A stretch of 36,826 nucleotides of DNA, taken from NCBI GenBank assembly GCA_034439915.1, contig JAWXBI010000127.1:1-36826 (forward strand), written 5' to 3'. The stretch's first letter is position 1, and the number at the start of each line of letters is the position of its first letter. Under the pieces are notes generated by a model that was not told the DNA's origin, did not search any database, and worked only from the letters and a program-made list of their open reading frames with translations. Positions 1 through 7,285 of the stretch are shown one piece after another. This DNA comes from JADJLQ01 sp034439915 (GTDB lineage: Bacteria > Bacteroidota > Bacteroidia > Chitinophagales > Saprospiraceae). The position numbers were made by a program, and so were the translations under genes.

Positions 1-395
1 ATACCCAACTCTTGGCCAAGCTAAGTATTACAATCATAACAGTAAGCACGATTTTAAACCATTGCGTTCCCCAGAATCGACTATGCTGATTTTTAATTTT
101 CAGCAAACTAATAAGTCGATTTCTGGGGTCAGGGGTCCTAGAACCAACCTTCATTTGTTTGTCCCCCGCTTGAGCCCCGCCCGTGTCCCTATGACCGCAA
201 ATCCCGAGATCAGATCATGGTAATCAGGATTTGGGAAACCAAACCCAAATATTCCTTCTCTCCTATCCTAGATACCCAACTCTTGGCCAAGCTAAGTATT
301 ACAATCATAACAGTAAGCACGATTTTAAACCATTGCGTTCCCCAGAATCGACTACGCTGATTTTTAATTTCCAGCAAACTCTTAAGTCGATTTTT
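1..395. repeat. Pair of ~124-base direct repeats, 271 bases apart
   Basis: Copy 1 is at 1-124 and copy 2 at 272-395. Over the first 120 bases I see only four substitutions. Copy 1 starts at the window edge, so it may extend further left. The 147 bases between the copies (125-271) are non-coding, with C-rich stretches around 154-190. The region 1-431 otherwise shows no gene. I do not recognise the family. It could be a dispersed intergenic repeat or the remains of a tandem duplication. Confidence 0.85.
69..128. repeat. Long imperfect inverted repeat (hairpin) inside repeat copy 1
   Basis: The outer arms are 69-83 and 112-128, differing by small insertions. Inner arms TGCTGA (84-89) and TCAGCA (100-105) enclose a T/A-rich loop. 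In copy 2 the inner arms are partly kept (GCTG/CAGC) but the right outer arm is changed, so the hairpin is weaker there. It could be a transcription terminator, a small mobile palindrome or an RNA structure; nothing decides between these. Confidence 0.6.
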
Positions 396-431
396 CGAGT
401 CAATTAGGAACGTGTTGGGTTAATTGCATCC

Positions 432-1901
432 CTATCTTTCGCTTCGCAATTGGTCTCCTATTCGAATTACCCCTGCCACCAAGGCATCAAAATCCGTTTT
501 TTTACTCCGGTGGTTGACATTGGCTACACGGATTGTATAATTGTTTTTTATAAAAGTATAAGATGGCGTCGCGACAGCTTGTTCGTGTAATCGCATTAAT
601 ATTTCTTTATTGAGGACATTCAAATCTTCAGGATCCATTCCTGGAATAGTATAGCGGAAACAAACAATATTTAATTCAACAGGAGCCATTAATTCCAGCG
701 ATGGAGACGCCAGTATGGCCGCTTCGAGATATTTGCATTGGGCAATATTCTGGCGGATGAGTCTCCTATATTTTTCCAGTCCATGTTCCTGAAAACAAAA
801 CCAGGCTTTTAATGCCTTAAATCCCCGCGACAATTCCATACCGTAATTATTGATGGGATCCGGTCCGGCAGGCAAACCCCGTTCATGACGAATGAGGTAT
901 TCCGGTTGCTGGGCAAAACTTAACCGGTGTTTGGTTTTGTCTTTTACCAACAGACATCCGATTTCATACGGCAGGTACATCCACTTATGCAAATCAAAAG
1001 CCAGGCTGTCTGCATTTTCGATGAATTTGAGCTGTGCTTCATATTCCGGAATGAGTTTGGCCAGTGCACCGAAAGCACCATCCACATGAAACCATAATTT
1101 AAATTCCAGGCAGATTTTTTCTATTTCTTCCAGCGGATCAATAGCCCCGGTATTAACGGTACCCACATTGGCCACCACAGCAAACGGAGCCAAACCCGCG
1201 GATAGGTCTGCTTTAATCATCTCTTTCAACACCTCAATACGCATTTTATAATTTTCATCCACGGGCACCCTTCTCAGAGCGTTTGATCCCAGCCCCATTA
1301 CTTCTGCAGCGCGCTGTTGACAGCTATGGGTAGCCTCGGAAGCATAAAATATCATAGGCTTTCCGATGACCTGAATGCCTTCTTTGCGAATTCGTTGGTC
1401 AAAATTGTTCCTGGCTACAATCAAACCGGTAATATTAGCCATCGAACCCCCACTCAATAAAATCCCGCTCGATTCCGGAGCGTAACCCAACATGGATTTA
1501 CACCATCCAATCACCTGACCTTCTACATACAGAGCGGCATGGTCCCCAATGGCCACATTCGAATTCATGGTCGAAGCCAGCATATCTGCAAAAACCGCCG
1601 TCAGGCTGCCTGTCCCCTGGACCCAGGACCAAAATCTCGGGTGGATATTGCCTTTGGGAAAAGGGAGGATATGCTGCTTAAATTGATGATAAATAGTTTC
1701 AAGGTCTTGTCCCTGATCATTTAAGTGTCTGGTCAGGAATTCCTTCATTTCTGCACCGGGCTTTCGCCAGACAGGCTCATTGGAAATAAACCGAAGGTAA
1801 TCCACCATATCCCCAACCATCCGTTGACCGAGGTCTTTCACGTCTTCCCAATCGTCCGGGTCGAGTGAAATTTCTTCTTCTAATATGGTTTTATAATCCA
1901 T
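432..1901 (-). CDS. PLP-dependent decarboxylase, aromatic-L-amino-acid/glutamate decarboxylase family
   Basis: This is a group II pyridoxal-phosphate decarboxylase of 489 residues, the usual length for the family (PF00282). The family removes the carboxylate of an amino acid to give an amine; the substrate cannot be read from sequence. Visible motifs are the ATHS segment with the cofactor-stacking histidine (H192), HVDGAFGA with the PLP-binding aspartate (D274), and DLHKW with the Schiff-base lysine (K306). The N-terminal three-helix segment with LGQRMVGDMVDYL is also typical. It starts at ATG 1901 and is cytoplasmic, with no signal peptide. Its upstream neighbour on the same strand is the DUF3467 gene, 91 bases away with a tandem repeat between. 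It ends about 35 bases from the left-edge repeats. Confidence 0.9.
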   Translation of the reverse strand: MDYKTILEEEISLDPDDWEDVKDLGQRMVGDMVDYLRFISNEPVWRKPGAEMKEFLTRHLNDQGQDLETIYHQFKQHILPFPKGNIHPRFWSWVQGTGSLTAVFADMLASTMNSNVAIGDHAALYVEGQVIGWCKSMLGYAPESSGILLSGGSMANITGLIVARNNFDQRIRKEGIQVIGKPMIFYASEATHSCQQRAAEVMGLGSNALRRVPVDENYKMRIEVLKEMIKADLSAGLAPFAVVANVGTVNTGAIDPLEEIEKICLEFKLWFHVDGAFGALAKLIPEYEAQLKFIENADSLAFDLHKWMYLPYEIGCLLVKDKTKHRLSFAQQPEYLIRHERGLPAGPDPINNYGMELSRGFKALKAWFCFQEHGLEKYRRLIRQNIAQCKYLEAAILASPSLELMAPVELNIVCFRYTIPGMDPEDLNVLNKEILMRLHEQAVATPSYTFIKNNYTIRVANVNHRSKKTDFDALVAGVIRIGDQLRSER

Positions 1902-1948
1902 GAAGTCTGCATTCAGATCTATTGGCTAGTAATGATCGTCGGATCGGG

Positions 1949-1999
1949 TTTCAGGCCCGGCCTTTCAGGCCCGGCCTTTCAGGCCCGGCCTTTCAGGCC
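1949..1999. repeat. 14-base GC-rich tandem array (about 3.6 units)
   Basis: The unit TTTCAGGCCCGGCC begins at 1949, 1963, 1977 and 1991, the last copy being partial. The first three units are identical. Each unit carries GGCC palindromes, and on the minus strand neighbouring units form GGCC-TGAAA-GGCC mini-hairpins. The array covers the stop codon (1993-1995) of the DUF3467 gene and lies upstream of the decarboxylase. It may act in RNA folding or termination, or be a slippage-prone simple repeat. Confidence 0.9.
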
Positions 2000-2313
2000 T
2001 GCGCGATGGGAGTATTAAAATTCAAAGGTGGTAAACCCGGAAAATCAGTATCATCCTGCACCTCACCAAATTGAGATTCATACTTTTTAATATTATCGCT
2101 TAAAGCCATCATCAGCCGTTTTGCGTGCTGAGGGGTAAGTACAATTCTGGATTTGACTTTAGCTTTAGGAAGATTGGGCATGAGTCGGACAAAATCAATT
2201 ACAAATTCACTATGTGAATGTGAGATGATAGCCAGGTTGGAATAAATGCCTTCCGCGATCTCTTCACTGAGTTCAATGTTAATTTCCTGTTTAACTTCTT
2301 TATCTTTATTCAT
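1993..2313 (-). CDS. DUF3467 family protein
   Basis: This is a small cytoplasmic protein of 106 residues, typical in length for DUF3467. The conserved features visible are an acidic N-terminal segment, a GIYSNLA strand, SHSEFVIDFVRLMP, KAKVKSRIVLTP and a C-terminal helix with QHAKRLMMALSDNIKKYE. The function is not established; DUF3467 proteins are common single-domain proteins in Bacteroidota and other phyla. It starts at ATG 2313. A perfect TAnnTTTG box lies about 20 bases upstream (2334-2341 on this strand). The last codons and stop fall in a 14-base tandem repeat, so the C-terminal residues may vary between relatives. Confidence 0.88.
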   Translation of the reverse strand: MNKDKEVKQEINIELSEEIAEGIYSNLAIISHSHSEFVIDFVRLMPNLPKAKVKSRIVLTPQHAKRLMMALSDNIKKYESQFGEVQDDTDFPGLPPLNFNTPIAQA

Positions 2314-2333
2314 TTTGTTCGTAACTTAAGCCT

Positions 2334-2341
2334 CAAATTTA
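2334..2341 (-). promoter_or_regulatory. Putative Bacteroidota -7 box for the DUF3467 gene
   Basis: On the minus strand this reads TAAATTTG, matching TAnnTTTG exactly, 21 bases before the ATG. No TTTG lies at the expected 19-21 base distance upstream, so support is partial. Confidence 0.4.
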
Positions 2342-2360
2342 CGATACATTGCCCTTAATC

Positions 2361-2573
2361 ATGTTTAAATCTTTTATCGAAAGGTCAGTATTTGGTGTGT
2401 GTACCTACCTTGGCCAGCGGCTGGGGATAGCCAACACCAAGATCCGGTTATATTTTATCTACCTCAGTTTTTTTACTTTGGGATCCCCGGTCATCCTATA
2501 TTTTGCGATTGCCTTCTGGCTTAATATTGAAAAGTATATCCGCAAAAACAATAATGTTATTCATTGGGAATAA
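2361..2573 (+). CDS. Small PspC-domain membrane protein
   Basis: This is a protein of 70 residues from ATG 2361; a TTG 12 bases upstream is less likely. A short N-terminal segment with GVCTYLGQRLGI resembles the start of PspC domains, followed by KIRLYFIYLSFFTLGSP and one hydrophobic span (about residues 27-50) ending in a basic tail. PspC domains occur in phage-shock-type envelope stress proteins and in many small membrane proteins of unknown role. Here only a single domain is present. It diverges from the DUF3467 gene and converges on the DUF4159 gene. The family is likely; the role is not known. Confidence 0.75.
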   Translation: MFKSFIERSVFGVCTYLGQRLGIANTKIRLYFIYLSFFTLGSPVILYFAIAFWLNIEKYIRKNNNVIHWE

Positions 2574-2616
2574 TATCAAATAACCAAAAGAAACGTGCAT
2601 CGGACTGATGCCTTTC

Positions 2617-3294
2617 CTATTTTGATTCATTAAATGCATACTGAACCAGGTTTGCCCCCATTTGAAGGGCTTTAATTCTGGTTTCTTCGGGGTCTTTATG
2701 CACTTCCTGATCTTCCCAACCGTCCCCCAGGTCACATTCAAAGGAATAAAAACAAATTAATCGGCCTTCCCAAAATAATCCATAACCCTGAGGGGGCTTT
2801 TTGTCGTGTTGATGAATTTTTGGCAAGCCGTTATTAAAATTGAATTTTTGATGGTAGATCTCATGCTCAAAGGGCAATTCAATAAAACTTAATTCAGGAA
2901 ATACTTTTTTCATGGCTGGCCTTACAAATGGATCCATGCCGTAGTTGTCGTCAATGTGGAGAAAACCGCCGGCTAAAAGATAATTTCTAAGATTTTCAGC
3001 TTCGGCATCATTAAAGACGACATTGCCGTGTCCGGTCATATGCACAAATGGATAGTTAAACAATTCTGAACTGCCTACCTCAACCGTTGCAAAATCGTCA
3101 TCCAGGTTGGTACCCAACTGGGCATTACAAAATAAGGCAAGGTTGGGTAAAGCGGTCGGGTTGGCATACCAATCGCCTCCCCCGCTGTATTTTAGCAAAG
3201 CGAGCTTTATGGTAAGTGCTTTTTCAATAAATCCTGAACATATAAGCAGAGAAAAAGCCAGGAGAAGGGTGCAGAAAAAGAATTTATTTTTCAT
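2617..3294 (-). CDS. Exported DUF4159 domain protein
   Basis: This has 225 residues from ATG 3294. The N-terminus MKNKFFFCTLLLAF followed by more hydrophobic residues is a clear signal peptide, so the protein is exported to the periplasm or envelope. The body matches DUF4159: YSGGGDWYANPTALPNL, then VHMTGHGNVVF, a GGFLHIDDNYG segment and LPFEHEIYH. The fold resembles glutamine-amidotransferase-like domains in related families, but no catalytic role is established. An in-frame extension to 3336 exists but would hide the signal peptide. It lies 38 bases downstream of rsmE on the same strand and is probably cotranscribed with it. Confidence 0.87.
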   Translation of the reverse strand: MKNKFFFCTLLLAFSLLICSGFIEKALTIKLALLKYSGGGDWYANPTALPNLALFCNAQLGTNLDDDFATVEVGSSELFNYPFVHMTGHGNVVFNDAEAENLRNYLLAGGFLHIDDNYGMDPFVRPAMKKVFPELSFIELPFEHEIYHQKFNFNNGLPKIHQHDKKPPQGYGLFWEGRLICFYSFECDLGDGWEDQEVHKDPEETRIKALQMGANLVQYAFNESK

Positions 3295-3332
3295 TAAATA
3301 CCTAATTGTCGTGTTACAAATATACTCTATAT

Positions 3333-4028
3333 TCAATGCAGGTCAAGTAAACTCAATCTCATCGCTCCAAACAACCCTGCGGTTTCAGTCCGGTAGCGGG
3401 TAGTCCCCAGGGAAATTCGTTCAAAGCCCCTGTTTTCGGCCAGTTCCACTTCCTGTTTTGTAAAATCGCCTTCCGGTCCGACACAAAACACTATCTCGGG
3501 AATTTTAAATCCCTGTTGGATCTCTGAAAACGGCCTCCCGGATTGAATAGCGATGCACAGGTGCCCGTTGAAATTTTGTTTTATGAAGGTATCGAAGGCA
3601 GTCAATTCATGCAGGACAGGTCGCCAGGCACGCCCGCATTGTTTAAATGCAGCATTGATGATTTTTTCCCAACGTTCTTTATTAAAGGTTGATTTTTCCG
3701 TGTGATTACAAATCAGCGGAGTAAATTCAGCGACACCCAGTTCAGTAATTTTTTCAATCAACCACTCCATCCTGTCCCTATCCTTAATCAATGAAACAGC
3801 CAGGTGGATTCGGGGTGTTCCGGGTGGATAGGTTTGTTTGCTGATGATTTTGAATAGCACCTTTTTTTGATCTGCCAGAACCGTTTCACCAATCCTGATG
3901 GTTCCCCTGCCATCCTGCAATCCGACCAGTTCACCGGGTTTGAGACGCAATACACTGGCATGCCTGGCTTCTTCACCGGTGAGTTCAATCAACTCTCCTT
4001 CTTCGAAATGGCCATAAAAATAATGCAC
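3333..4028 (-). CDS. rsmE: 16S rRNA (uracil-1498-N3)-methyltransferase RsmE
   Basis: This SPOUT-family methyltransferase modifies U1498 of 16S rRNA with S-adenosylmethionine. From GTG 4028 it has 231 residues, close to the usual 235-245. The N-terminal PUA-like part carries the family opening HYFYGHF and the segment GEEARHASVLRLKPGE. The SPOUT knot shows VGPEGDF and RTETAGLFGAMRL, the methyl-donor site. The open frame continues 46 codons upstream, but those residues do not resemble the family, so I chose the GTG that gives the standard N-terminus. DUF4159 follows 38 bases downstream. rseP runs divergently. Confidence 0.93.
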   Translation of the reverse strand: MHYFYGHFEEGELIELTGEEARHASVLRLKPGELVGLQDGRGTIRIGETVLADQKKVLFKIISKQTYPPGTPRIHLAVSLIKDRDRMEWLIEKITELGVAEFTPLICNHTEKSTFNKERWEKIINAAFKQCGRAWRPVLHELTAFDTFIKQNFNGHLCIAIQSGRPFSEIQQGFKIPEIVFCVGPEGDFTKQEVELAENRGFERISLGTTRYRTETAGLFGAMRLSLLDLH

Positions 4029-4031
4029 CCC

Positions 4032-4039
4032 CAAAATTA
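4032..4039 (-). promoter_or_regulatory. TAATTTTG box immediately upstream of rsmE
   Basis: On the minus strand this is a perfect TAnnTTTG match ending 4 bases before the chosen GTG. If used, the transcript would be leaderless or nearly so. No -33 TTTG is found at the usual spacing, so it may be chance. Confidence 0.25.
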
Positions 4040-4110
4040 CATTTTTACCGGGCTGCACCGAACGTGGTTTAGTAAAGGTTTTCTTAAGGCCGAACCAAGT
4101 TATGACCTGT

Positions 4111-4143
4111 TTTGTTCGCATATAAACAATAGTTGTACTTTTG
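4111..4143 (+). promoter_or_regulatory. Bacteroidota-type promoter for rseP-hscB
   Basis: TTTG at 4111-4114, 21 bases, then TACTTTTG at 4136-4143. Both elements match the Bacteroidota primary sigma consensus (TTTG, 19-21 bases, TAnnTTTG). Transcription would begin near 4150, about 20 bases before the rseP ATG. Confidence 0.75.
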
Positions 4144-4169
4144 CAGCGCTTAAAATCTAACCCCAACGC

Positions 4170-5504
4170 ATGACTGGTATCCCCATAATGATTATTCAGC
4201 TTTTGCTGAGCTTGTCTTTCCTAGTGATTATTCATGAATGCGGCCATTTTTTTCCAGCCAAATGGTTCAAAACCCGGGTGGAAAAATTTTATTTATTTTT
4301 TGATCCCTGGTTCTCCTTATTTAAAACTAAAAAAGGAGATACTGAATATGGAATTGGATGGCTGCCCCTGGGTGGTTATGTGAAGATTTCAGGTATGGTC
4401 GATGAAAGTTTTGATACCGAGAAATTAAAAGAAGAACCTAAACCGTATGAATTTCGTTCCAAGCCGGCCTGGCAGCGGTTGATCATCATGCTGGGGGGGG
4501 TTACCGTCAATTTTATTGCGGGGTTTTTACTCTTTGCATTTGTATTGGGAAAATGGGGTGAAGAATATTTGCCAACCAGTGCAGTCCAGAATGGAATTTA
4601 TACCGATTCTCTCGGTAGGGTTTTAGGCCTTCGCGATGGGGATAAAATAGTCAAGGTAGGCGATCATGAATTTGTAGAGTTTGATAACCGTATGTTGAAG
4701 AGGGGCATAGTGATCAACGGGGCTAAGACGATCACTGTTGAGCGTGATGGTCAGGTAATCGATCTGGTCATGGAAGATCGCTTTATTCAGGATTTATCCA
4801 ATTACAAGTATAAAAATGAATATCTGATCGGACCCAGGGTACCGATCAAAGTCGCCGGGTTTCCTGAAAATTCACCTTCTCAAAATGCAGGCCTTGAAGT
4901 TGGGGATGAGTTTCTAACCATCAACGGTCAACCTGCTCGGTTTGCCAACGAGTTTTATCCATTGTTGAAAGCCTCGAAAAACTTACCCTTGACGGTTAAA
5001 GTAAAAAGAGCAGGCGGTGAAGAAAAAGAATTCACATTCACTGCGAATCCGGATGGGACAATAGGTGCAATTTTAGAGCGTATGATCAAAACGGAACGGA
5101 GGAAATATGGCTTTTTTGAAGCAATCCCTGCAGGAGTTAATAAAGGACTGGGATTCCTGGGTGACCAAATCAAAGCGTTCGGGCAGATGTTTCGAGGTAA
5201 AATCAAAGCCTCCGAAAGCCTGGGTGGATTTGCCAGTATTACCAGTTTGTTTCCGGACACCTGGCAGTGGGAAGATTTTATCCGCATTACTGCTATACTT
5301 TCTCTTATCCTGGGATTTATGAACTTATTACCTATACCCGGACTGGATGGGGGTCATGTCCTTTTTCTGTTGTTCGAAATGGTGACCGGTAAAAAACTCA
5401 GCGATAAATTTGTAGAACAAGCCACTATGGTTGGTTTTGTCCTGCTGATCGCCTTGATGATCTATGCCAATGGATTGGATGTATTTCGTTTCCTCAAGAA
5501 ATGA
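4170..5504 (+). CDS. rseP: RIP metalloprotease RseP (site-2 protease)
   Basis: This is an inner-membrane zinc protease that cleaves within membranes, in the family that releases anti-sigma factors and clears signal peptides. It has 444 residues. The zinc motif HECGH (H22, E23, H26) sits in the first membrane span. The third ligand motif NLLPIPGLDGGH lies near residues 385-396. Between them are two PDZ-like regions (around GLRDGDKIVKV and NAGLEVGDEFLTING). The segment WLPLGGYVKISGM is characteristic. ATG 4170 is used; ATG 4188 is possible. It overlaps hscB by 4 bases, so translation is probably coupled. The cysteine in HECGH replaces the common leucine but does not touch a ligand. Confidence 0.95.
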   Translation: MTGIPIMIIQLLLSLSFLVIIHECGHFFPAKWFKTRVEKFYLFFDPWFSLFKTKKGDTEYGIGWLPLGGYVKISGMVDESFDTEKLKEEPKPYEFRSKPAWQRLIIMLGGVTVNFIAGFLLFAFVLGKWGEEYLPTSAVQNGIYTDSLGRVLGLRDGDKIVKVGDHEFVEFDNRMLKRGIVINGAKTITVERDGQVIDLVMEDRFIQDLSNYKYKNEYLIGPRVPIKVAGFPENSPSQNAGLEVGDEFLTINGQPARFANEFYPLLKASKNLPLTVKVKRAGGEEKEFTFTANPDGTIGAILERMIKTERRKYGFFEAIPAGVNKGLGFLGDQIKAFGQMFRGKIKASESLGGFASITSLFPDTWQWEDFIRITAILSLILGFMNLLPIPGLDGGHVLFLLFEMVTGKKLSDKFVEQATMVGFVLLIALMIYANGLDVFRFLKK

Positions 5505-6010
5505 ATTATTTTGAATTTTATGGCCTACGACCAGGGCTTCTCCTGGACTTAAGAGAATTAAAAAACAAATTTCTGCTTTTTAGCAGGCAGTACCATCCCG
5601 ACCATTTTGCCTTTCAGAATGATTCAGATCAATCGGATGCTGAAGAAAAAAGCGCTTTAAATAATAAAGCTTACAAAACCCTGCTGGATCCCGATCTCCG
5701 GATTAAATACGTACTGGAATTAAAAGGAAGAATCAAAGAAGAAGAAATACTTACGCTGTCTCCTGATTTTTTAATGGAGATGATGGAGATCAATGATCTT
5801 ATCCTGGAAAACCCTGAGTTGGCCCGGACCCAGCTTAAAAATATAGAATTGGCAATTGAACAGGAAGCCAGGCCTGTGCTGACATCTTTTGATTATGAAT
5901 CACCTGCTGAACAGGACCTGAACGGAATCAAGGAGTACTATTACAAACGAAGATATATTTTGCGTTTAATGGATAATTTAAATAAATTTGCGCCCGGTCA
6001 ATCGCTTTAG
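5501..6010 (+). CDS. hscB: Fe-S co-chaperone HscB (J-domain protein)
   Basis: This small cytoplasmic J-protein hands scaffold-bound iron-sulfur clusters to an Hsp70-type chaperone. It has 169 residues, near the family's usual 170-175. The J domain has the HPD motif at residues 32-34 in SRQYHPDHF. The second domain starts with LSPDFLMEMMEIND, the region that contacts IscU in characterised homologs. The start codon overlaps the rseP stop (ATGA). No hscA or iscU is nearby; in many Bacteroidota the partner may be DnaK, which here is encoded at 23.6-25.5 kb. Two tRNA-Leu genes follow after only 14 bases. Confidence 0.92.
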   Translation: MNYFEFYGLRPGLLLDLRELKNKFLLFSRQYHPDHFAFQNDSDQSDAEEKSALNNKAYKTLLDPDLRIKYVLELKGRIKEEEILTLSPDFLMEMMEINDLILENPELARTQLKNIELAIEQEARPVLTSFDYESPAEQDLNGIKEYYYKRRYILRLMDNLNKFAPGQSL

Positions 6011-6024
6011 AAAGCTGAGAGCAT

Positions 6025-6108
6025 GCCGAAGTGGCGGAACTGGTAGACGCGCTGGACTCAAAATCCAGTAACAGCAATGTTGTAGGGGTTCGATTCCCCT
6101 CTTCGGTA
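6025..6108 (+). tRNA. tRNA-Leu (anticodon CAA)
   Basis: The cloverleaf is complete, with a leucine-type long variable arm. The anticodon stem CTGGA/TCCAG encloses a loop with CAA at 6059-6061. The T arm is AGGGG-TTCGATT-CCCCT. The acceptor GCCGAAG pairs with CTTCGGT, giving a G-U first pair. The discriminator is A, and CCA is not encoded. It lies 14 bases after hscB and may share its transcript. Confidence 0.95.
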
Positions 6109-6139
6109 CTTATTTGAAGTATCGGTTATTTATTTCATT

Positions 6140-6223
6140 GCCGAAGTGGTGAAATTGGTAGACACGCACGTTTCAGAGGCGTGTGTCCGTAAGGATGTGC
6201 GGGTTCGAGTCCCGCTTTCGGCA
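6140..6223 (+). tRNA. tRNA-Leu (anticodon CAG)
   Basis: The cloverleaf is complete, with the leucine long variable arm. The anticodon stem CACGT/GCGTG encloses the loop with CAG at 6174-6176. The T arm is GCGGG-TTCGAGT-CCCGC. The acceptor GCCGAAG pairs with TTTCGGC. No CCA is encoded. It lies 31 bases after tRNA-Leu(CAA), and both share the same acceptor start, so the pair forms one tRNA cluster. Confidence 0.95.
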
Positions 6224-6259
6224 CAACAAATTGATTATAAATAACTTAGATAGATTTGG

Positions 6260-6730
6260 TTAAACTACTTTATCAGCACAATAACTACTGGCAAAGGCAT
6301 CTGGTTTAGCTTTAAACACAAATCCCATCCCCAGGATATAACCCATCGCTTCTTTAAGTGCTTCATTTGACTTAAAGTGCGGGTCTGTATTAATATCTGC
6401 ATGTACCTCCAGTTCAACCTGATAGCGGTCCAATAAATCGCAAAGGTTGTAAGCAATATCTACTGACATAGATACCTCGGTGATCATCCTTTCTTTGATG
6501 CTCATGGATTTGTGGCGGTGTTGATTGGAAATAAACATAAAACCACCTTTTTTTTCCCTCAGGAAGACGATCACGGTGGCAAATTCAATACCGTCCTGCC
6601 GGACTTCTGAATCCGTACCCACACAGACCTTGAGCCGGTTGCCCAGTTCCGATTCCCGCACCAGCGTTTTTTCCACGGCTTCCGTGATCGGGATATCTAT
6701 TGATGTGCCATCAAATTTTCTCCAGCGCAT
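6260..6730 (-). CDS. YkuK-like RNase H-fold protein (DUF458)
   Basis: This has 156 residues from ATG 6730. The pattern matches the RNase H-like YkuK family (PF04308): CVGTDSEV near the N-terminus supplies the first acidic residue, a long beta strand reads FATVIVFLR, and HADINTDP supplies the second acidic motif. A C-terminal KPDAFASSYCADKVV follows. Nuclease activity is predicted from the fold; I know of no defined substrate. It is transcribed alone, toward the tRNA-Leu pair. It is cytoplasmic with no signal. Confidence 0.85.
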   Translation of the reverse strand: MRWRKFDGTSIDIPITEAVEKTLVRESELGNRLKVCVGTDSEVRQDGIEFATVIVFLREKKGGFMFISNQHRHKSMSIKERMITEVSMSVDIAYNLCDLLDRYQVELEVHADINTDPHFKSNEALKEAMGYILGMGFVFKAKPDAFASSYCADKVV

Positions 6731-6841
6731 AGGGATCTTTTTTAGCTAAGTTAAAAACAAATCGCGCATATCGTGTTATTTATATATTAATCCATGTTAT
6801 ACAAAATTTATAGTTTCAGAAGGGTTATTGCTTCATTTGCA

Positions 6842-6873
6842 TTTGATTTTACGCCCGGTAACCCTTAATTTTG
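6842..6873 (+). promoter_or_regulatory. Bacteroidota-type promoter for the ccmE operon
   Basis: TTTG at 6842-6845, 20 bases, then TAATTTTG at 6866-6873: a full match to TTTG-N19-21-TAnnTTTG. The predicted start of transcription near 6880 leaves a leader of about 10 bases before the ccmE ATG at 6890. Confidence 0.78.
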
Positions 6874-6889
6874 CATATAACTAAAAAAC

Positions 6890-7282
6890 ATGAATAAACT
6901 TCATATCATAGCGGGTTTGCTATTGATTATTGGGCTGGCGGTATTTTTTTCACTGAGTAAGGACGTGAGCACGTATTCCTCTTTTGCGGAGGCCAGTGAA
7001 CACCAGCAGCGGGTTAAGGTGGCTGGTATCCTGGCTAAGGACAAGGAGATGTATTACAATCCGGAGGAAAACCCCAACTACTTCTCCTTTTATTTACGGG
7101 ATCCCAAAGGCCAGGAGAAAAAAGTAATTTTATTACAAGGGAAACCACAGGATTTTGACCGGTCGGAACAAATTGTAGTTACCGGCGAAATGAAAGGAGA
7201 AGAATTTGTTGCCAACGAGGTCTTACTCAAATGCCCTTCAAAATATAAAGACGAAGAAATCTACATGAAAAAACAAATCTAA
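6890..7282 (+). CDS. ccmE: Cytochrome c maturation protein CcmE (CxxxY type)
   Basis: This membrane-anchored periplasmic heme chaperone takes heme from CcmC and passes it to the CcmF ligase. It has 130 residues. Residues 4-21 form the single N-terminal membrane anchor, followed by a small beta-barrel (OB-fold) domain with VKVAGIL and FSFYLRD strands. The C-terminal heme-attachment motif reads CPSKY (C115, Y119), where the Escherichia coli protein has HxxxY. The cysteine variant is known from Desulfovibrio and archaea. ccmF follows after 3 bases. A good promoter lies just upstream, so ccmE heads the operon. ccmA, ccmB and ccmC are not in the window. Confidence 0.92.
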   Translation: MNKLHIIAGLLLIIGLAVFFSLSKDVSTYSSFAEASEHQQRVKVAGILAKDKEMYYNPEENPNYFSFYLRDPKGQEKKVILLQGKPQDFDRSEQIVVTGEMKGEEFVANEVLLKCPSKYKDEEIYMKKQI

Positions 7283-7285
7283 CGG

